Of a stretch of DNA of 64,000 nt, positions 12,991-24,897 are shown in pieces. The position numbers and the translations under genes were made by a program. The stretch's first letter is position 1. Each line of letters begins with the position of its first letter. The stretch is from the NCBI GenBank assembly GCA_940337035.1, contig CALNHX010007796.1, positions 1 to 64,000 on the forward strand. The letters are read 5' to 3'. This DNA is from Agriotes lineatus (lineage: Eukaryota; Arthropoda; Insecta; Coleoptera; Elateridae). The notes under the pieces are model-generated. The model searched no databases, had not been told where the DNA came from, and saw only the letters and a list, made by a program, of their open reading frames with translations.

Positions 12991-13002
12991 CTATTTTGAT
13001 CT
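12991..13002. repeat. 12-bp target-site duplication, right copy
   Basis: CTATTTTGATCT, identical to 8836-8847, sits at the 5' (right) border of the minus-strand LINE and fixes that border at 12990. Confidence 0.8.
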
Positions 13003-14037
13003 AACGTAAGCTAGTTCCCAAAATTACAATGCATGAAAGCTCCTAGAGATTAGGCTTCACTTCGCGCATAAAGCTTTTTGGGTTGCATATGCCAAGTTTC
13101 TTTGAAATCCCCTCCAATTTCTAATTTTCGAATCGGGTTTCCTTAGCAGCCTCTTTGGGCTATTCGCCATGTTGTGCTGCTAAAGATTAGCTGCCTTGTA
13201 AATCGACGTTTTGAAACGTTCTTTAATTGAGTTATTGCAATGGCAAATAGCTCGGGAAGTTAATTCTGTTGTGTGTGGGATGTTCCGGTGGTGGTAGTGC
13301 AGACCCCGTGAAGATTATTTTGGTAATTTCCCAAGCCCAAACTTAGTTTGGATTTCGTTTTAGCAAGCACATGTTTCCTTTTTGGCGAAACGGAGCCGAA
13401 AACACCAAAGGGTACGTTATCTTGATGAATATTTGGCTAGATTCTATGGTTTGATGCTCTTTTAGCTCTATTTTTGCGGTGCCCATTTTTACGGTTTTCT
13501 TTTTACTGGGCGACCTCCTTGTGATTGGTGACGTTTCTTTTCGTTTGATGGCGTTCGCTTCTGGTGAAGACGGCCCCCAGCTATCGCCTTGAACTTGGCA
13601 AGCGCGAATTCCCTCGCCTACAATGGAGAGCGAAGGTATACCTCCGGCGTAACCTCCTTCAGCGATACGTTACCTGCAGGTCGTTAGCTCTGCCCAAACC
13701 TCGGCCGAGCCATCGCAAGGACGGTTGCTTTGTATTCTAATTTCGGCCACTCTAACCTCGGGATCCGTTTTAATGTGCTCCTGTGATCGTACTACGATGT
13801 AATTAGTAATTATTAGACTTTTCTTATTACGTATTTTAAGCGTGTTCCTCACCCATTTAAAGTAACTGATATAATTTTATTGCACCACACCTGCTTTGTA
13901 AAGAATCTATTGCAGTAGGTCATTTTAATTAGCTTTTTAGGTTAAAAGTTGTGTTGTTTCGCCCAGAGCTTCCTTTGCAGCTTGATGGATGGCATCAGTG
14001 ATGTTCATATGTTCCCTTTCCACATCTTCGTTAATAA
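13003..14037. other. unassigned, locally GC-richer sequence
   Basis: No gene is recognised. 13490-13760 has higher GC than its surroundings but no open frame of note. It ends where the RTE-like coding sequence starts abruptly, so part of it may be flanking DNA of that truncated element. Confidence 0.25.
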
Positions 14038-15884
14038 CTCGCAGTAAAAAGGAAAAAAGAAAAGTACAATAAATGGTTAGCCAATCAAACTATTGAACTC
14101 TGGCAGGAATATAAAGAACAAAATAGGATAGAGAGACGTAAGATAAATGAAGCAATAAGTCTGTTGTGGGAGAGAAAATGCCAAGAAATTGATAGTCTAA
14201 TAGGAGGGGCTAGATCAACTGAAGTGTGGAGATGCCTAAAAAACCTAAAAGGTAATAACAACAACCGAAATACGGTAACACCAATAAAAATAGAAGAATG
14301 GGAGTCCCACTATAAATCGCTCCTGACAGAAGACAGAGAAGAGTTTAAAACACTAGACAGTCAGTATCCACAAATAGAGGATAATAATTTTATGCTAGTA
14401 TCAGTAAAACAAGTTACAAAGGCAATCAAAGCTATGACGAATGGAAGAGCTCCAGGGCCCGGTGGCATTTGTACAGAGTTAATTAAATACGGCGGTGATC
14501 AACTTACAGAGCGCTTATGTAAATTGATGAACAATTGTATACAATTAAATAAAATCCCAGATCAATGGAAAGTTTCATATGTAATATCCCTATACAAGAA
14601 AGGAGACAGAAAAGATAAAAATAATTATCGAGGGCTAAGCATCAACAGCACAATGAGTAGACTCTTTGGAAAAATAATAAATTACAAATTACAGGATAAT
14701 GTAGGACAGAAAATTAGCGAAGAACAAAGTGGGTTCGTACCAGGGAGGTCTTGTGTGGATAATGTGTTCATATTACAACAGTTAACGGAAAAAGGAACAG
14801 ACAAAAACGAGAAGACACACCTAGCCTTCATCGATCTGGAAAAGGCATATGACTCGATTCCCCGTGGTAAATTGTGGGAGGCTTTAGAAAAAGTAAACCC
14901 GAAGTTGGTAAGAACTATTAAAGGTCTTTATGAAAAAAAAATACAGCTTTCATTAAACAAAAAGGTAGTCTATCACATCCTATTTATCCAACTAAAGGTT
15001 TAAGACAAGGTTGTAGTTTGTCACCTCTTCTATTTAATATATACCTTGAATGTGCGTTAGAAGACTGGAAAAACAGAGTAGGAGGAATGGGTATACCTAT
15101 TGCGGGCCGTTGTTTGTTTAGCTTGAATTTTGCTGATGACCAAGTAGTCATCGCGCAAGACGCGTATGACTTGGAGTTTATGCTTCAAAGACTATTCCGA
15201 GCATATAAGAAGTGGGGTTTAAAGATTAACTCTAATAAAACTGAATACCTAGTAGCTAATTCCATAGGTAGGTTCCACATACTAATTGATGATAACGTAA
15301 TTATACAGCAAGTCGACCAATTTAAATATCTTGGCACTATAATTACTAACGAAGGAATGGGTTCAGCGGAAATTACTAACAGAATTGAGCAAAGCAAAAA
15401 GATTCTTGGATGTCTTAACTCTGTCTGGTAGGATAAGCACATATCAAATAAAACAAAGAAACATATAGGGAAGTCTTTGGTGGAGTCTGTGCTATGCTAC
15501 GGATCGGAAATCTGGACATCCAAAGCAGATCATCAGAAGAAACTAAATACAATAGAAATGGACTACCTAAGGCGCAGTGCAGGTATATCACGGAAAGAGC
15601 ACATTCCTAATCAAAATATTAGAAGGATAATGCATGCAGAACAGACGGTAATAGATAGAATAGAGATGAGAGGATTAAAATGGTTCGGTCACCTCCTTCG
15701 CATGGATGAAAACAGATGGCCTCAAAGGGTTTACAGATGGACACCACCCGGAAGACGAAATCGGGGTAGACCAAGACGGTCCTGGAATGAAGGAATGAGG
15801 AAAACAATGCAGAACCATGGACTAGAGGAGGAAGATGCGCAAGATAGAAATAGATGGCGTTTGGCTACGGGAAGGAGGCTTTAG
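14038..15884 (+). pseudogene. RTE-like non-LTR reverse transcriptase, 5'-truncated and broken
   Basis: Coding similarity begins at about 14045, without an ATG, in the linker upstream of the reverse transcriptase. Palm motifs are visible: NGRAPGPGGICTELIKYGG, SGFVPGRSCVDN, AFIDLEKAYDSIPRGK, GLRQGCSLSPLLFNIYLE and LNFADDQVVIAQD (catalytic ADD). The C-terminus (WFGHLLRMDENRWPQRV, RGRPRRSWNEGMRKTM, AQDRNRWR) is typical of RTE-type LINEs. Two lesions are clear. A one-base slip in the run of nine A at 14933-14941 shifts the frame before the GLRQGCS motif, and a TAG at 15429-15431 lies in frame where the coding sequence continues on both sides. The endonuclease is absent, so the copy is 5'-truncated. 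It stops close to the MITE beginning at 15908, which may have cut off its 3' UTR. Confidence 0.85.
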
Positions 15885-15907
15885 CTGTAGAAATACCGTT
15901 TATATAT

Positions 15908-16346
15908 GTGACTGGTTCATAAACGTATATATTGGAGGACATGTTAATAGAGGTCATTTGCAGTTGTTTTAGCCAAACATGCCTTATACGAATGTGAATA
16001 GTTGTTGAGATATTCTAATTTTTGTGTTTTCTTAGAAATCCGCCATATAGTCGTACTAATTTAAAAATTAAAGCAAATACAACCTTTTTTTCTGCAATAT
16101 TTCAGTTTCCCTCATTAGATTACACATTGGCAGACATTCTCTATCAAAAATTATGTTAAATACTCCGATCTAATAAAAATACGAAACCTAAAACCTCCAC
16201 TTGTAAAAGAAAACTTCGAACAACTTGTACATTCACACGTAGTGATTTCAAAATTTTCACATTCGTATAAGGCATGTTTGGCTAAAACAACTGCAAATGA
16301 CCTCTATTAACATGTCCTCCAATATATACGTTTATGAACCAGTCAC
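15908..16346. mobile_element. 439-bp MITE with 90-bp terminal inverted repeats
   Basis: 15908-15997 (starting GTGACTGGTTCATAAACG) is the near-exact reverse complement of 16257-16346 (ending CGTTTATGAACCAGTCAC). The 259 bp between are AT-rich without an ORF. The right flank reads CCTGTATATA and the left TTTATATAT, so the true terminus may be the TATACAGG(G) motif shared with other elements here, with a small loss on the left. Non-autonomous TA-targeting element is the likely class. Confidence 0.8.
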
Positions 16347-18882
16347 CCTGTATATAGGTTAAAAGTTATTCGGACGGTCGTGCGTTTAAGTGTTTACATT
16401 ATCAAATTTTGTACCTTTAGATTGAATCCAGCCTCAAGATAGGCCCGCAATTGCAAGTAATTACGTGCAACATTAGCTGCGACACTTTAACAAAATTTTG
16501 AAAACTTACTTTAGTCATTATCGGTTCGTAAAGCGCTATATTAGAAGACAAGATGTTGGATTCCGTGTAGGCGTTATTGCATTTTCACTTACAACAATTT
16601 ACGCAGACCTATTTAGCTGAAATTATGCCTGCAAGTCTAGTACGCCCCTATGATTATTTAAATTTATGTGCCAATATTTTAGTGAGGTTTAATAAAACGC
16701 TTTATTATTATTGTAATATTATCTCTCTATTGGGATTTTGTGCGGGTTCATTGTATTATATGTTGTGTGATAATTGTGGAGCACCCCATTTTATTACTGC
16801 TCATTATATTGAATCGTTACGTAGGGCAGCGAATGTTATTTATGCCCTTGCTGTTATCTCTCTTTTCAGGAAGTGTTTGGTAGCGCATTTTGTAGTATGC
16901 CCTTTTGTGCGTTTAGCAAAGAGCTGGGTTATCTGCTACTTGGCGCCCATATTTTATTTTTCAGTTGAAGCTTTTGAGTCTCTTATACAACCCACGACCT
17001 CCTCTGGCTGAGAAGCCGGCTGCTTACCACCCTTACCATGAGAGCGACGGTAACTACGGTAACATTTTAACTCCCTGTATGTCAATAACTAGTAATACTT
17101 TAGTAAGGCACATGTGGCTTAATTTTTATTTCTATATCTCTAGAATGTAGGTTTGCATCATTACTTATGAAGCCGTATATATGAAATAGTTTTTTTTACA
17201 TTTAGATTAGACGGTTACTTGGAATTATATTACTTAACATGTTATATTATACTATTGCATAGCCCTTAAAGTTATTTTTATCCATTTAAAAACGTCATAA
17301 TGTCACAGTTTTTGATCATATGCATGGTTGCATTAAATGTTGAATCATATTGTAGATCCTGGACGACAAAGCTGTTTCCATAATTTTGGAATACTAGTGC
17401 AAATTGCTCTCTTAAAACAAACTGTGAAAATGCAAAATCATATATTTCTTATTATAGCATCATGCCAAATTGAATTAGTATTACTAAATAATTCGAAGCA
17501 GCTCCAATTATATAAAAACATAGCACCAAGTCAACAACTTTCATATTTTGGATATCTTAATTTAACCTACCACAAAAAAGTTATATGATGGTGTAATAGT
17601 TGTTGAGCAAATACGTTAACTTGTAGCAGCACCAATAAAACTATAGTGATGTAGTCATAAGTCTTACCTTCTTCCAAACTATCCCATCCTTATTTTTGAC
17701 ACAGTTTTGACTAAGTGCTTTGTTAGCTTAATTTTTCGTAAATTGCCAAAATCTTCAAATATCGCAAGACTACGAAAGTATATTTGAGGGCTCGCCAACT
17801 AAACTCAGTAAAAACCGCATGCGGTTCCTTACAAGTTTATGATTACAACAAATATACTCAGATAACTGGGAAGACTCAGAAACTCATATATTTAAGACCG
17901 TGTACAAAGGCGCTTAGCTGAACGTAAAAATGTCTTTATCTCACAGTGTTTCTCATAAATTCTAAAAAGTTACATGTTGCTTTACAAAAAGATTATTTAA
18001 CTATGGCAAAATATACCTATTAATACGTTTAAATATTTACTATTACATTAGGAGAAATGTCAGCTATAATTTATATTTAATTAGTTACTAAGTTATTTTT
18101 TTAGTGAGTTTTTCAAAAAATAAACAGTATTAGTTAGTTGAACAATTCAACAATTCTATTAAAAGGTAAGGTTTCGCTGATTGATATCAGCTTTATCAGA
18201 CATATTAAAATATTATGTTAGAAGGACGAGTACATAAGATGGGTGATCTGTAATGAATAAAAAATAAAATGTTAGATGAGTGAAAGAATAAAAACCTTAC
18301 AAGAAAATGTTGCCAGGATGGAAGGCAGTTATTTTATTTTAAAAACGGTATATTCTTTCCTTAAATTTTATCTTTTACTATAAAGTGATTTTTGTAAAAT
18401 AAATGGTATCTATTGAAAAAACAACCTGATGGAAGAAAAGCAATTAACAACTCAACATTTGTTTGTTGAATGTAGAATACTTACAGGGTTGAACGTGTAA
18501 AAAGGTGGAAAAGACCACTGTTAATAGAACACTCTAATGGAGTATTAAAATCCATAGAATTTTTAATTATTTAAAATTTCTAATTTTATATAAAAATTAT
18601 GTATTGATGTTTATTACTGAAATAAGAAAAGAAATTTATATGAAATTTATATGAAATATTATTAAAGTATTTACTAACCTGAAAGGTGCGTAATTCCAAT
18701 AACATTATTTTGAGGTTATGATTTGGAAAGTGAGTTGATGTAAATGCTGTTGAAGTTTAGCAACTTGTGATGTGTTTGGAACCGGAATGGAAAAGAGAAT
18801 CGTTCCCCTCGGTATTTTAGAAACTATCAATGTTTTGTTTGACATCTTACGTGACGTATTAAATGAAAGTTGGTACTTTTTT
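16347..18882. other. unassigned AT-rich sequence
   Basis: No gene is recognised. A 144-codon open frame at 16577-17011 (+) encodes a hydrophobic, Cys- and Tyr-rich chain that I cannot match to a family. The DNA shows no supporting promoter or splice signals, so I do not call it a gene. The rest is very AT-rich with many stops in all frames. Confidence 0.3.
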
Positions 18883-19708
18883 AGTTTACACCCCGACATT
18901 TAGGGGGTGTAAACTAATTTATAGTCTATGGGTACTTTTTAATTTACACCTCCACATTTAAGCTAAATAGAAAAGTCCAAAACCAGTTGTATGTGGGTGT
19001 GTAAACTAAATTATAGTCTATGTTGAACTAAATTAGTTTACACTCAAACCTTTTATTTAAGATTAAATGATACAAATTATTCACATTTATAAACTCTGCT
19101 ATTTGCAAGGAGGATGTAACAAGCCAAGCCACCACCAGTGACACCTACCGCCGTGAGCGCACACCAGGCACAACACGCCAACGTATAGTATTCCAACCAA
19201 AAATTGGAAAGCTATTTAAAATCCAGTACACTATGAAAAGTGTAAGTCATGTCTAAGTTGGTTTCATACAATCAGAAAATAATATTCTAATGTCAATCAG
19301 CTTTCAAGTAATCTGTTTTGTTACGGCATTGTAACATTGTGCATGATTTAAGTAGGTACTAGTTGAGTTTTTAAAACCGTATAGTAGCATAGAAAATGTT
19401 GAAAAACGTATACGTCTTCCAAACTTCCTAATGCATCTGTCAAATTTGAAGGTTACTGTCGAAGTGTCACTGAATGACAATCAAACAGTAATTTTATGAA
19501 TTAAATTACGAAGTGACTTACTGTTCTCAATGCTGGCCTGATTTTAAATAGCTTTCCAATTTCTGGTTGGAATACTATACCTAACCTAACCTAACCTCGC
19601 AATTAAAAGCATAATGTTTCAAAACAAAATAAAGAAAAAAAAGTGGGGTGTAAACTAAATAAACTGCCCGTAAACATTATCTTAGTTTACACCTCCACAT
19701 TTAAGCTT
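18883..19708. mobile_element. compound foldback element with TTTACACC repeats
   Basis: A 14-bp perfect hairpin (TTAGTTTACACCCC / GGGGTGTAAACTAA) lies around 18880-18917. The motif TTTACACCTCCACATTTAAG is repeated at about 18943 and 19686, and GTGGGGTGTAAACTAA at about 19647. Inside, 19186-19228 and 19541-19586 are inverted repeats built on GTATTCCAACCA and TTGGAAAGCTATTTAAAATC. The pattern fits nested foldback elements. There is no coding capacity. Confidence 0.55.
19579..19597. repeat. telomere-like (CCTAA)n run
   Basis: ACCTAACCTAACCTAACCT is about 3.6 units of CCTAA, the complement of the canonical insect telomere repeat TTAGG. It abuts the inner inverted repeat of the foldback element. 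It could be a scar of break repair or a chance short array. Confidence 0.5.
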
Positions 19709-19839
19709 CTACTTCTTCTTCTTCGTATGACTAGGATTGCTCCTGTTTGTCTACCTCTTAATCAGTTTCTGTTGTGGTTGATTGTATATTATCTTTCCAC
19801 CGTTCAGTACATTTCGATTAAATTGCAAAAAATTCGTCG

Positions 19840-20205
19840 GATATTAACCTTGAAGGTTTAGGTTAATTTTTCTGTAAAATTTCATACAGGGTGAGCACCT
19901 TAAAAAAATAAAGTTTAATTTATTTTTGCGTCAAATAGTTAAAAGTAATAATTTTTACATAGCTCAGGTTTTACCCTCGCCGAAAATAGGACTCAACAGA
20001 TACAGACGCGCGCCTCACTCATTTTAATTAGGCTCGATGAAGCAGTTCGCCTTATCGCTGCAGTTACGATCGCTACGCAGGTGAGGTTACGATCGCTATG
20101 CAGATACGGCGAGTTCAAATCCCAGCGGGATAATTTGTTTTTTAAATTGCAAATTGATCTAATTCGCGCGAAGGAAGTTCGATGTAAACCCATTTAGAGA
20201 TATTT
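19840..20205 (+). repeat. tRNA-containing repeat family, copy 1 (5'-truncated)
   Basis: It starts in the internal part of the family (CATACAGGGTGAGCACCTTA) and runs to the shared 3' end (TTCGCGCGAAGGAAGTTCG, then GTAAACCC). Near 20085-20125 it has a pol III-like region with a B-box-like GAGTTCAAATCCCAGCGGG, so the module is tRNA-derived. Two other copies are at 24338-24897 (minus) and 42027-42720 (plus). Confidence 0.65.
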
Positions 20206-20732
20206 TCTCTACATCCCCGTACTAGAGCCTGTTTCAGCCTCGCTTCTAGTTTGTTCAAATACGACGTTCAAGACAGACTCCAGTCGCCTCACTTAATACT
20301 GTTGTAGCACCTGCCGTCCATAAGGTCCTGTTGATTTACTGGAGATTTTTTTCCTCCTACCGTTTTTATCTGGAAAATGTTACCCTATCCACGTTTTGGG
20401 GACGTACCCATAGTAGTTGCAAGTTTTCCAGACGGTACCAGCTACTTTTCTTGACAAGATGGTGCAACTATTTTAATATTTACATTGAAGATTATAATAA
20501 AATTATCAAATAGTAAATCATGTTATAGGTATCTTTCATTTTAAATACCGTTCTGATAAAGATAAGTACACTAACTTCATGTAATTTATTCAAACTTAGT
20601 GTCAACATAAAATATTATTTCAATAGGAAATGAGTAATAATAAAAAAATGCTTTAGAAGCTGTCACTTGCAAGTTATTATGTTACAAATTAGATTACATG
20701 CTGAAAAAATTATCGATAACATCAAAGGTAAA
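20206..20732. other. unassigned
   Basis: No gene, repeat boundary or RNA is recognised in this AT-rich stretch between the tRNA-containing repeat and the SINE. Confidence 0.25.
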
Positions 20733-21033
20733 AGGTAAAGGTTCATGGTCATTTCAATTCCCCCAACTGGGGGCGGGCTGCTATAGGGACCTTGGGGGTC
20801 CCTCTTCAGCCAAGAACGGGCATTTCCGGATGGGTGAGCCAAGGGAGGGCTGGATAATGGAAGAGAGAAAATAAGCAGAAGCACTGCCCCGGCATTCGCC
20901 TCAGAGAAGGTACTCTGTTGACTCAGGAAAACCACCTAAAAACCTGAATTAAAGCAGGCGGCCACGAGAATCGAAACCGCGACCTCCCGAATGCTAAGCA
21001 GGCTTGGTAACCACTAGTCTACAGAGCTCGGAC
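20733..21033 (-). mobile_element. tRNA-derived SINE
   Basis: On the minus strand the head carries an A-box-like TAGACTAGTGGTTACCAAG and a B-box GGTTTCGATTCTCG with tRNA-like spacing. It is followed by a GC-rich body and an end near AACTGGGGG on the plus strand. The length of about 300 bp and internal pol III promoter fit an insect tRNA-SINE. A real tRNA is excluded because the 3' acceptor half is missing. Confidence 0.75.
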
Positions 21034-21408
21034 GATAACAGCATTATCTGTGTTGTTCTTTATTTTGTATTTATATGTTCTCAATATTGATCTACCTATC
21101 AACGTTTTATTAAACTTTTACTGCACATTCTAAAATCTATTATCTTTTAACAATAATGTATGATAAGTCTAAATTGTTTTACAGCGAACGGTATTGAATT
21201 TCGTTATTTACATATTAGCAACTGATTCTGAAAAAATCAGTAGGACTATACATTTCAGATTGACGTTGGTCGGCTTTTAACAAGCTGATAAGATATTTAT
21301 TTAAAAGAAAGGAACCATTAACAATGTCCCAATTTGTGTATTAGATTACATATATTATTTTTCTAAACAATCATCAAATAAGTATATTATGTGTTATTCT
21401 TAACCAGG
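21034..21408. other. AT-rich 3' flank of the protease gene
   Basis: Nothing is recognised apart from the polyadenylation signal at its right edge. Confidence 0.3.
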
Positions 21409-21414
21409 TTTATT
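21409..21414 (-). promoter_or_regulatory. candidate polyadenylation signal of the serine protease gene
   Basis: TTTATT on the plus strand gives AATAAA on the minus strand, about 90 nt past the protease stop codon at 21502-21504. Confidence 0.45.
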
Positions 21415-21501
21415 TCATTCAAAGCCGCTTTAATAAGCAAGCTCTAATTTATAATTGTTTCTTTAAGTAAACATTAATATTATTATATTAACAAATACAT
21501 A

Positions 21502-22679
21502 TTAGTTTATGATAACATCGGTGTTTGCAGCAATCCAGTCCAGATATTCAGTAACTCTCGTAAAGACTCCTGGCGACCCCGATCGACAATTAGCTTGTAC
21601 AAACGACATGATACCGACCTATTTGCAATTCAAAATTAAGTCACAAATGTATCGATATTGTCATTTAGGAAATTTACCTGTTTCTTATCTACAACCAGGG
21701 GGCCTCCAGAATCACTAAAGCATATGGACATTCCTTGAATTCCAGCAGTACAAATCTGTTTTGGCTGAATGATTCCTTCGAAAATAGTGTTGCAATCCTT
21801 GTTGGTGATTACCTTTGTGTCAATATGCCTTAAAACTTCACTCCTTTCCCCAGTTTCATTCGAATATACCCCCCAGCCGCTGAATGTTGACATTTTGCCA
21901 GACCATGAGTTTTCTGCTTCAGATTTATTGGGCAAGGAAACCAATTGAATATATTGTAAAAAACATAAATACTTTCTACTTTTTCAAGAATTGAATCAAT
22001 AACAAATATAATCGCATAGATACACCTAAAATAATTAGAATCATGGTTATAAATTAATGTGGGAAAAATATAATATTTGCAAATTGTTTCAAATAACTAC
22101 CTACCATTCAATTCGGCTTTCTGTGGAAGCTCAAGAACAGCTATGTCGTTTAGTGATATTGAAGAGTTCCACTTTTCATGATACTTTATGTTCGACTTTG
22201 GAACAGTATGGGTTTGATAAGTAGGTTCGGCCGTGGCGATACCATGTGCACCTAGAACTACGTAAGCCTCCGTAGCCCTAACAAAATAAACTAGGTGTTT
22301 AAGAGATTCCCGTATCTAATAAAACTTACTTATCCGCACAATGAGCAGCAGTGAGAACATATTTCAAGGAAATTAGAGAACCTCCACAAATAATCGAGCC
22401 TGTAGGGGTATCGATAAACAAAGCCGCCTGTAATATAAAACATTTAATTGTTTTAGATAACTATGCCTCTTAAGTAAAGTTATACCTGATATGGGTACGA
22501 ATGAGGAACAACTTCTTCACCTCCAATTATACGCGCTTCGAAGAAAGTTTTCACTTTAAACCAGTCCGGTATCACCTAGAATATATTTAAAACTAATAGA
22601 TAGTGTTTTAAAATGTAACAAAACTTACATTGGCAGCTGATAGGGCCAGAAAAGCACAAAAGATTGCTATAGTCTTCAT
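21502..22679 (-). CDS. secreted chymotrypsin/elastase-like serine protease, six exons
   Basis: Exons (minus): 22629-22679, 22486-22575, 22330-22427, 22105-22277, 21678-21955 and 21502-21618, joining in frame to 268 residues. Exon 1 is a signal peptide (MKTIAIFCAFLALSAAN). Exon 2 ends the propeptide at EAR|IIGG, the tryptic activation site. The catalytic triad is His in LTAAHC, Asp in LNDIAVLEL and Ser in CFSDSGGPLVV. Six cysteines match the three usual disulfides. Residue 189 by chymotrypsin numbering is Ser, and 216 and 226 are Val and Gly, pointing to a chymotrypsin- or elastase-like pocket. Residue 193, normally Gly in the oxyanion hole, is Ser. The acceptor for exon 5 reads AC rather than AG. 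An alternative AG further upstream, with a donor 4 nt later, would keep the frame and add about 11 residues. A digestive role is inferred. Confidence 0.85.
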
Positions 22680-22698
22680 TGCGTAGCTTTTGGCAATG

Positions 22699-22730
22699 TC
22701 TGAATATAGGAAAACGTGACAATATATACC
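22699..22730 (-). promoter_or_regulatory. core promoter of the protease gene: TATA box and initiator
   Basis: On the minus strand GGTATATATT (22721-22730) lies about 25 nt upstream of an arthropod-type initiator-like TCAGA (22699-22703). The ATG follows about 20 nt later at 22679. Spacing and order are those of a strong insect TATA/Inr promoter. Confidence 0.6.
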
Positions 22731-22759
22731 AAGTTCTCAAGGAGCTACAGCATAGAAAC

Positions 22760-24337
22760 CAATTAATAAAAAACCTGAAGAGATAAATGAGTTAAAAAAT
22801 TCTAGAAACCGTTAATTCCAGATTAATTGATATAGTTTACAAAAAAAGTTATTTGTAAAGAAGATAATAGACAAAACTGATGGCATGTGATCGTGACAAT
22901 AAGTGTTGTGTGTCAATATCAACAACAGGAATGTACATGATTTCTGTAGTTGCTCTTTACAGTACACATCTTTAATGAGCATGTTCAGCTGTTGAGGAAT
23001 TGTTTTACTATCACCATTACTTTTAAATATTCCTATGTAATAATGTGAAAAAAGTACTAAAACCTAATTATTTCTTTGTATTAATTTATTACCATTCGAT
23101 ATTTAAAAAACTGGTATTCACCAAGCTTCTTATAGAAATTACAACTATTAAAATTGATAATACTGACTTTTCAGCTTCCCATCCAATTGCCAAATAATAA
23201 GTTTCTACATTTCCTTATTCATTGATAGCGATCACCATAAATGGCAGTAAATGTTCCTGTACGTTTAAATGCAAATTACAAAAGATAACAGGTTTACCTT
23301 TCCAATTGAACGAAAACCCAATACCATTCTCACTGCTTCAACCTGTTTGAAAATTAATAGCTAGTCTTAGTTAGATAAATAGGTATTCAATCAACTTATT
23401 CAAAACTCTCTTGTTCCTTTCTTTGCTGTAAAACACAGCTCTGGCTCCGGCAACTCCGGTTCAACGTAGAGGAGTTGAGGAGATCGCTAAACTTTCTTCG
23501 AGATGGATCAATTTACCATTAGGACAGTCACTCTGCCAACGTCCAGCAATAAGGTGAGTGATGCCACAAAGGACAAGTAAGTTTTACACTCGGGCCCCGG
23601 ACTAATTAGACTCAATTACTACAAGCTTAAAATCGGACCAAACAAATATTCAGGATACATGAACGAATCGAACTTACGAGAACCTTTAAACTCGTTAAAT
23701 TTTCGTAGCCAAATTGCTACGACCTGAAACAGACCCACAACAAAATTTGTCCCATAAATGGCATTAGCCATACATAAAACCGAAGTTAATATGAACAAGT
23801 TTATATTAACAACGGTTATTCTGATACAAAAAAAATAATTACAAGCCAACCCTACAAATTAAAGCTACGAATACAGCCCATTGCAATTGCTACGAACTAC
23901 ATTACGAGGGCTTTAAAGCATCAGGGATAGGTTGCAAGAAATTGTAACGAAGAAGGGCCACTAGCAAGTTGCTTGGTATAAAGGTACTCGTACATTTGTA
24001 CGCTTTTGTATTGCTCAACCTGTAAAATGGCGCAATTTTGGTATTGCAATGTGTGAATAACGCTGCAAGGTCAAAAACTGCGTAACTTCCAAAACTGGAC
24101 GCCACCTTTTAAGTTGTCTGCAGTTTAAAAATGCCCACACCGGAGTTGCGCAATATAAAAATTGACCGACATGTTAGTTGCGCAATACACGTTTTAGTGT
24201 AACTGTGCCTGGAAGCAGTCGTAAAGCCTTTTTATTTGTTTGATAACGTTGAACACGTTGATAAAAATAAATGGAAGTCTATTAAGTTTAATTGAACATC
24301 ATCAGTGCTTATTAAATGCTGAATTGACGATAGACCA
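22760..24337. other. unassigned sequence upstream of the protease
   Basis: No gene is recognised. Short open frames at 23619-24105 on the minus strand have no recognisable motif. Confidence 0.3.
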
Positions 24338-24897
24338 TTGCTGTAAAGGGGTTTACAAGAAACTTCCTTCGCGCGAATTAGATCAATTTGAAAATTTAAA
24401 AAATGTAGCCAACTGGGGTTTGAACTTCGCCGCATCTGCGTAGCGATTTTAACCGCATCGACTTGTCGTACTGTGTCATCCAGACTTATTGGAATGAGTG
24501 CGACGCGAGCACTCTTTTGTGACATTATTCTGTATCTGCTGAGTCTTTTTGCGGCAAATGTAAAGCCTGACCTATGTGAAAATTATTACTTCTATCTATT
24601 TCAAAGTTAACTCAAACATAAACAAAACTTAATTTTTAAGGCGCTTACCCGGTATCCAACAAATAGTTTTTGAGTTATACCGCCAAGAGGCGGGTAGACA
24701 GACAGACAGACACGGATTTAAGTAAAACTTGTTTTTCGTCATCTAGAGACCCTGAAACGTAAAGATCTGAAGAAATCTCGGAATATGATTTTTTCGCGAT
24801 TACAATATTTCCACCTCGACACCGTAAGGTAGAAGACGAAGGATTATGTATGTATGTATGTAAAATTTCCTTCTTCTTTTAGACGAGGGAAGTAAAA
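24338..24897 (-). repeat. tRNA-containing repeat family, copy 2 (near full length)
   Basis: Read on the minus strand it starts ACTTCCCTCGTCTAAAAG (ending at about 24893), continues through four ATGT units, a GTCTGTCTGTCTGTC block and CTCAAAAACTATTTGTTGG. It then has the internal segment shared with copies 1 and 3, the tRNA-like region with GAAGTTCAAACCCCAG, and the shared 3' end CGCGCGAAGGAAGT. It has no ORF. The same order of modules in copy 3 (42027-42720) defines the family. Confidence 0.7.

Noticed and set aside
16577..17011. 144-codon plus-strand open frame
   Set aside because: Hydrophobic and unlike any family I know, in AT-rich DNA with no splice or promoter support; probably chance.
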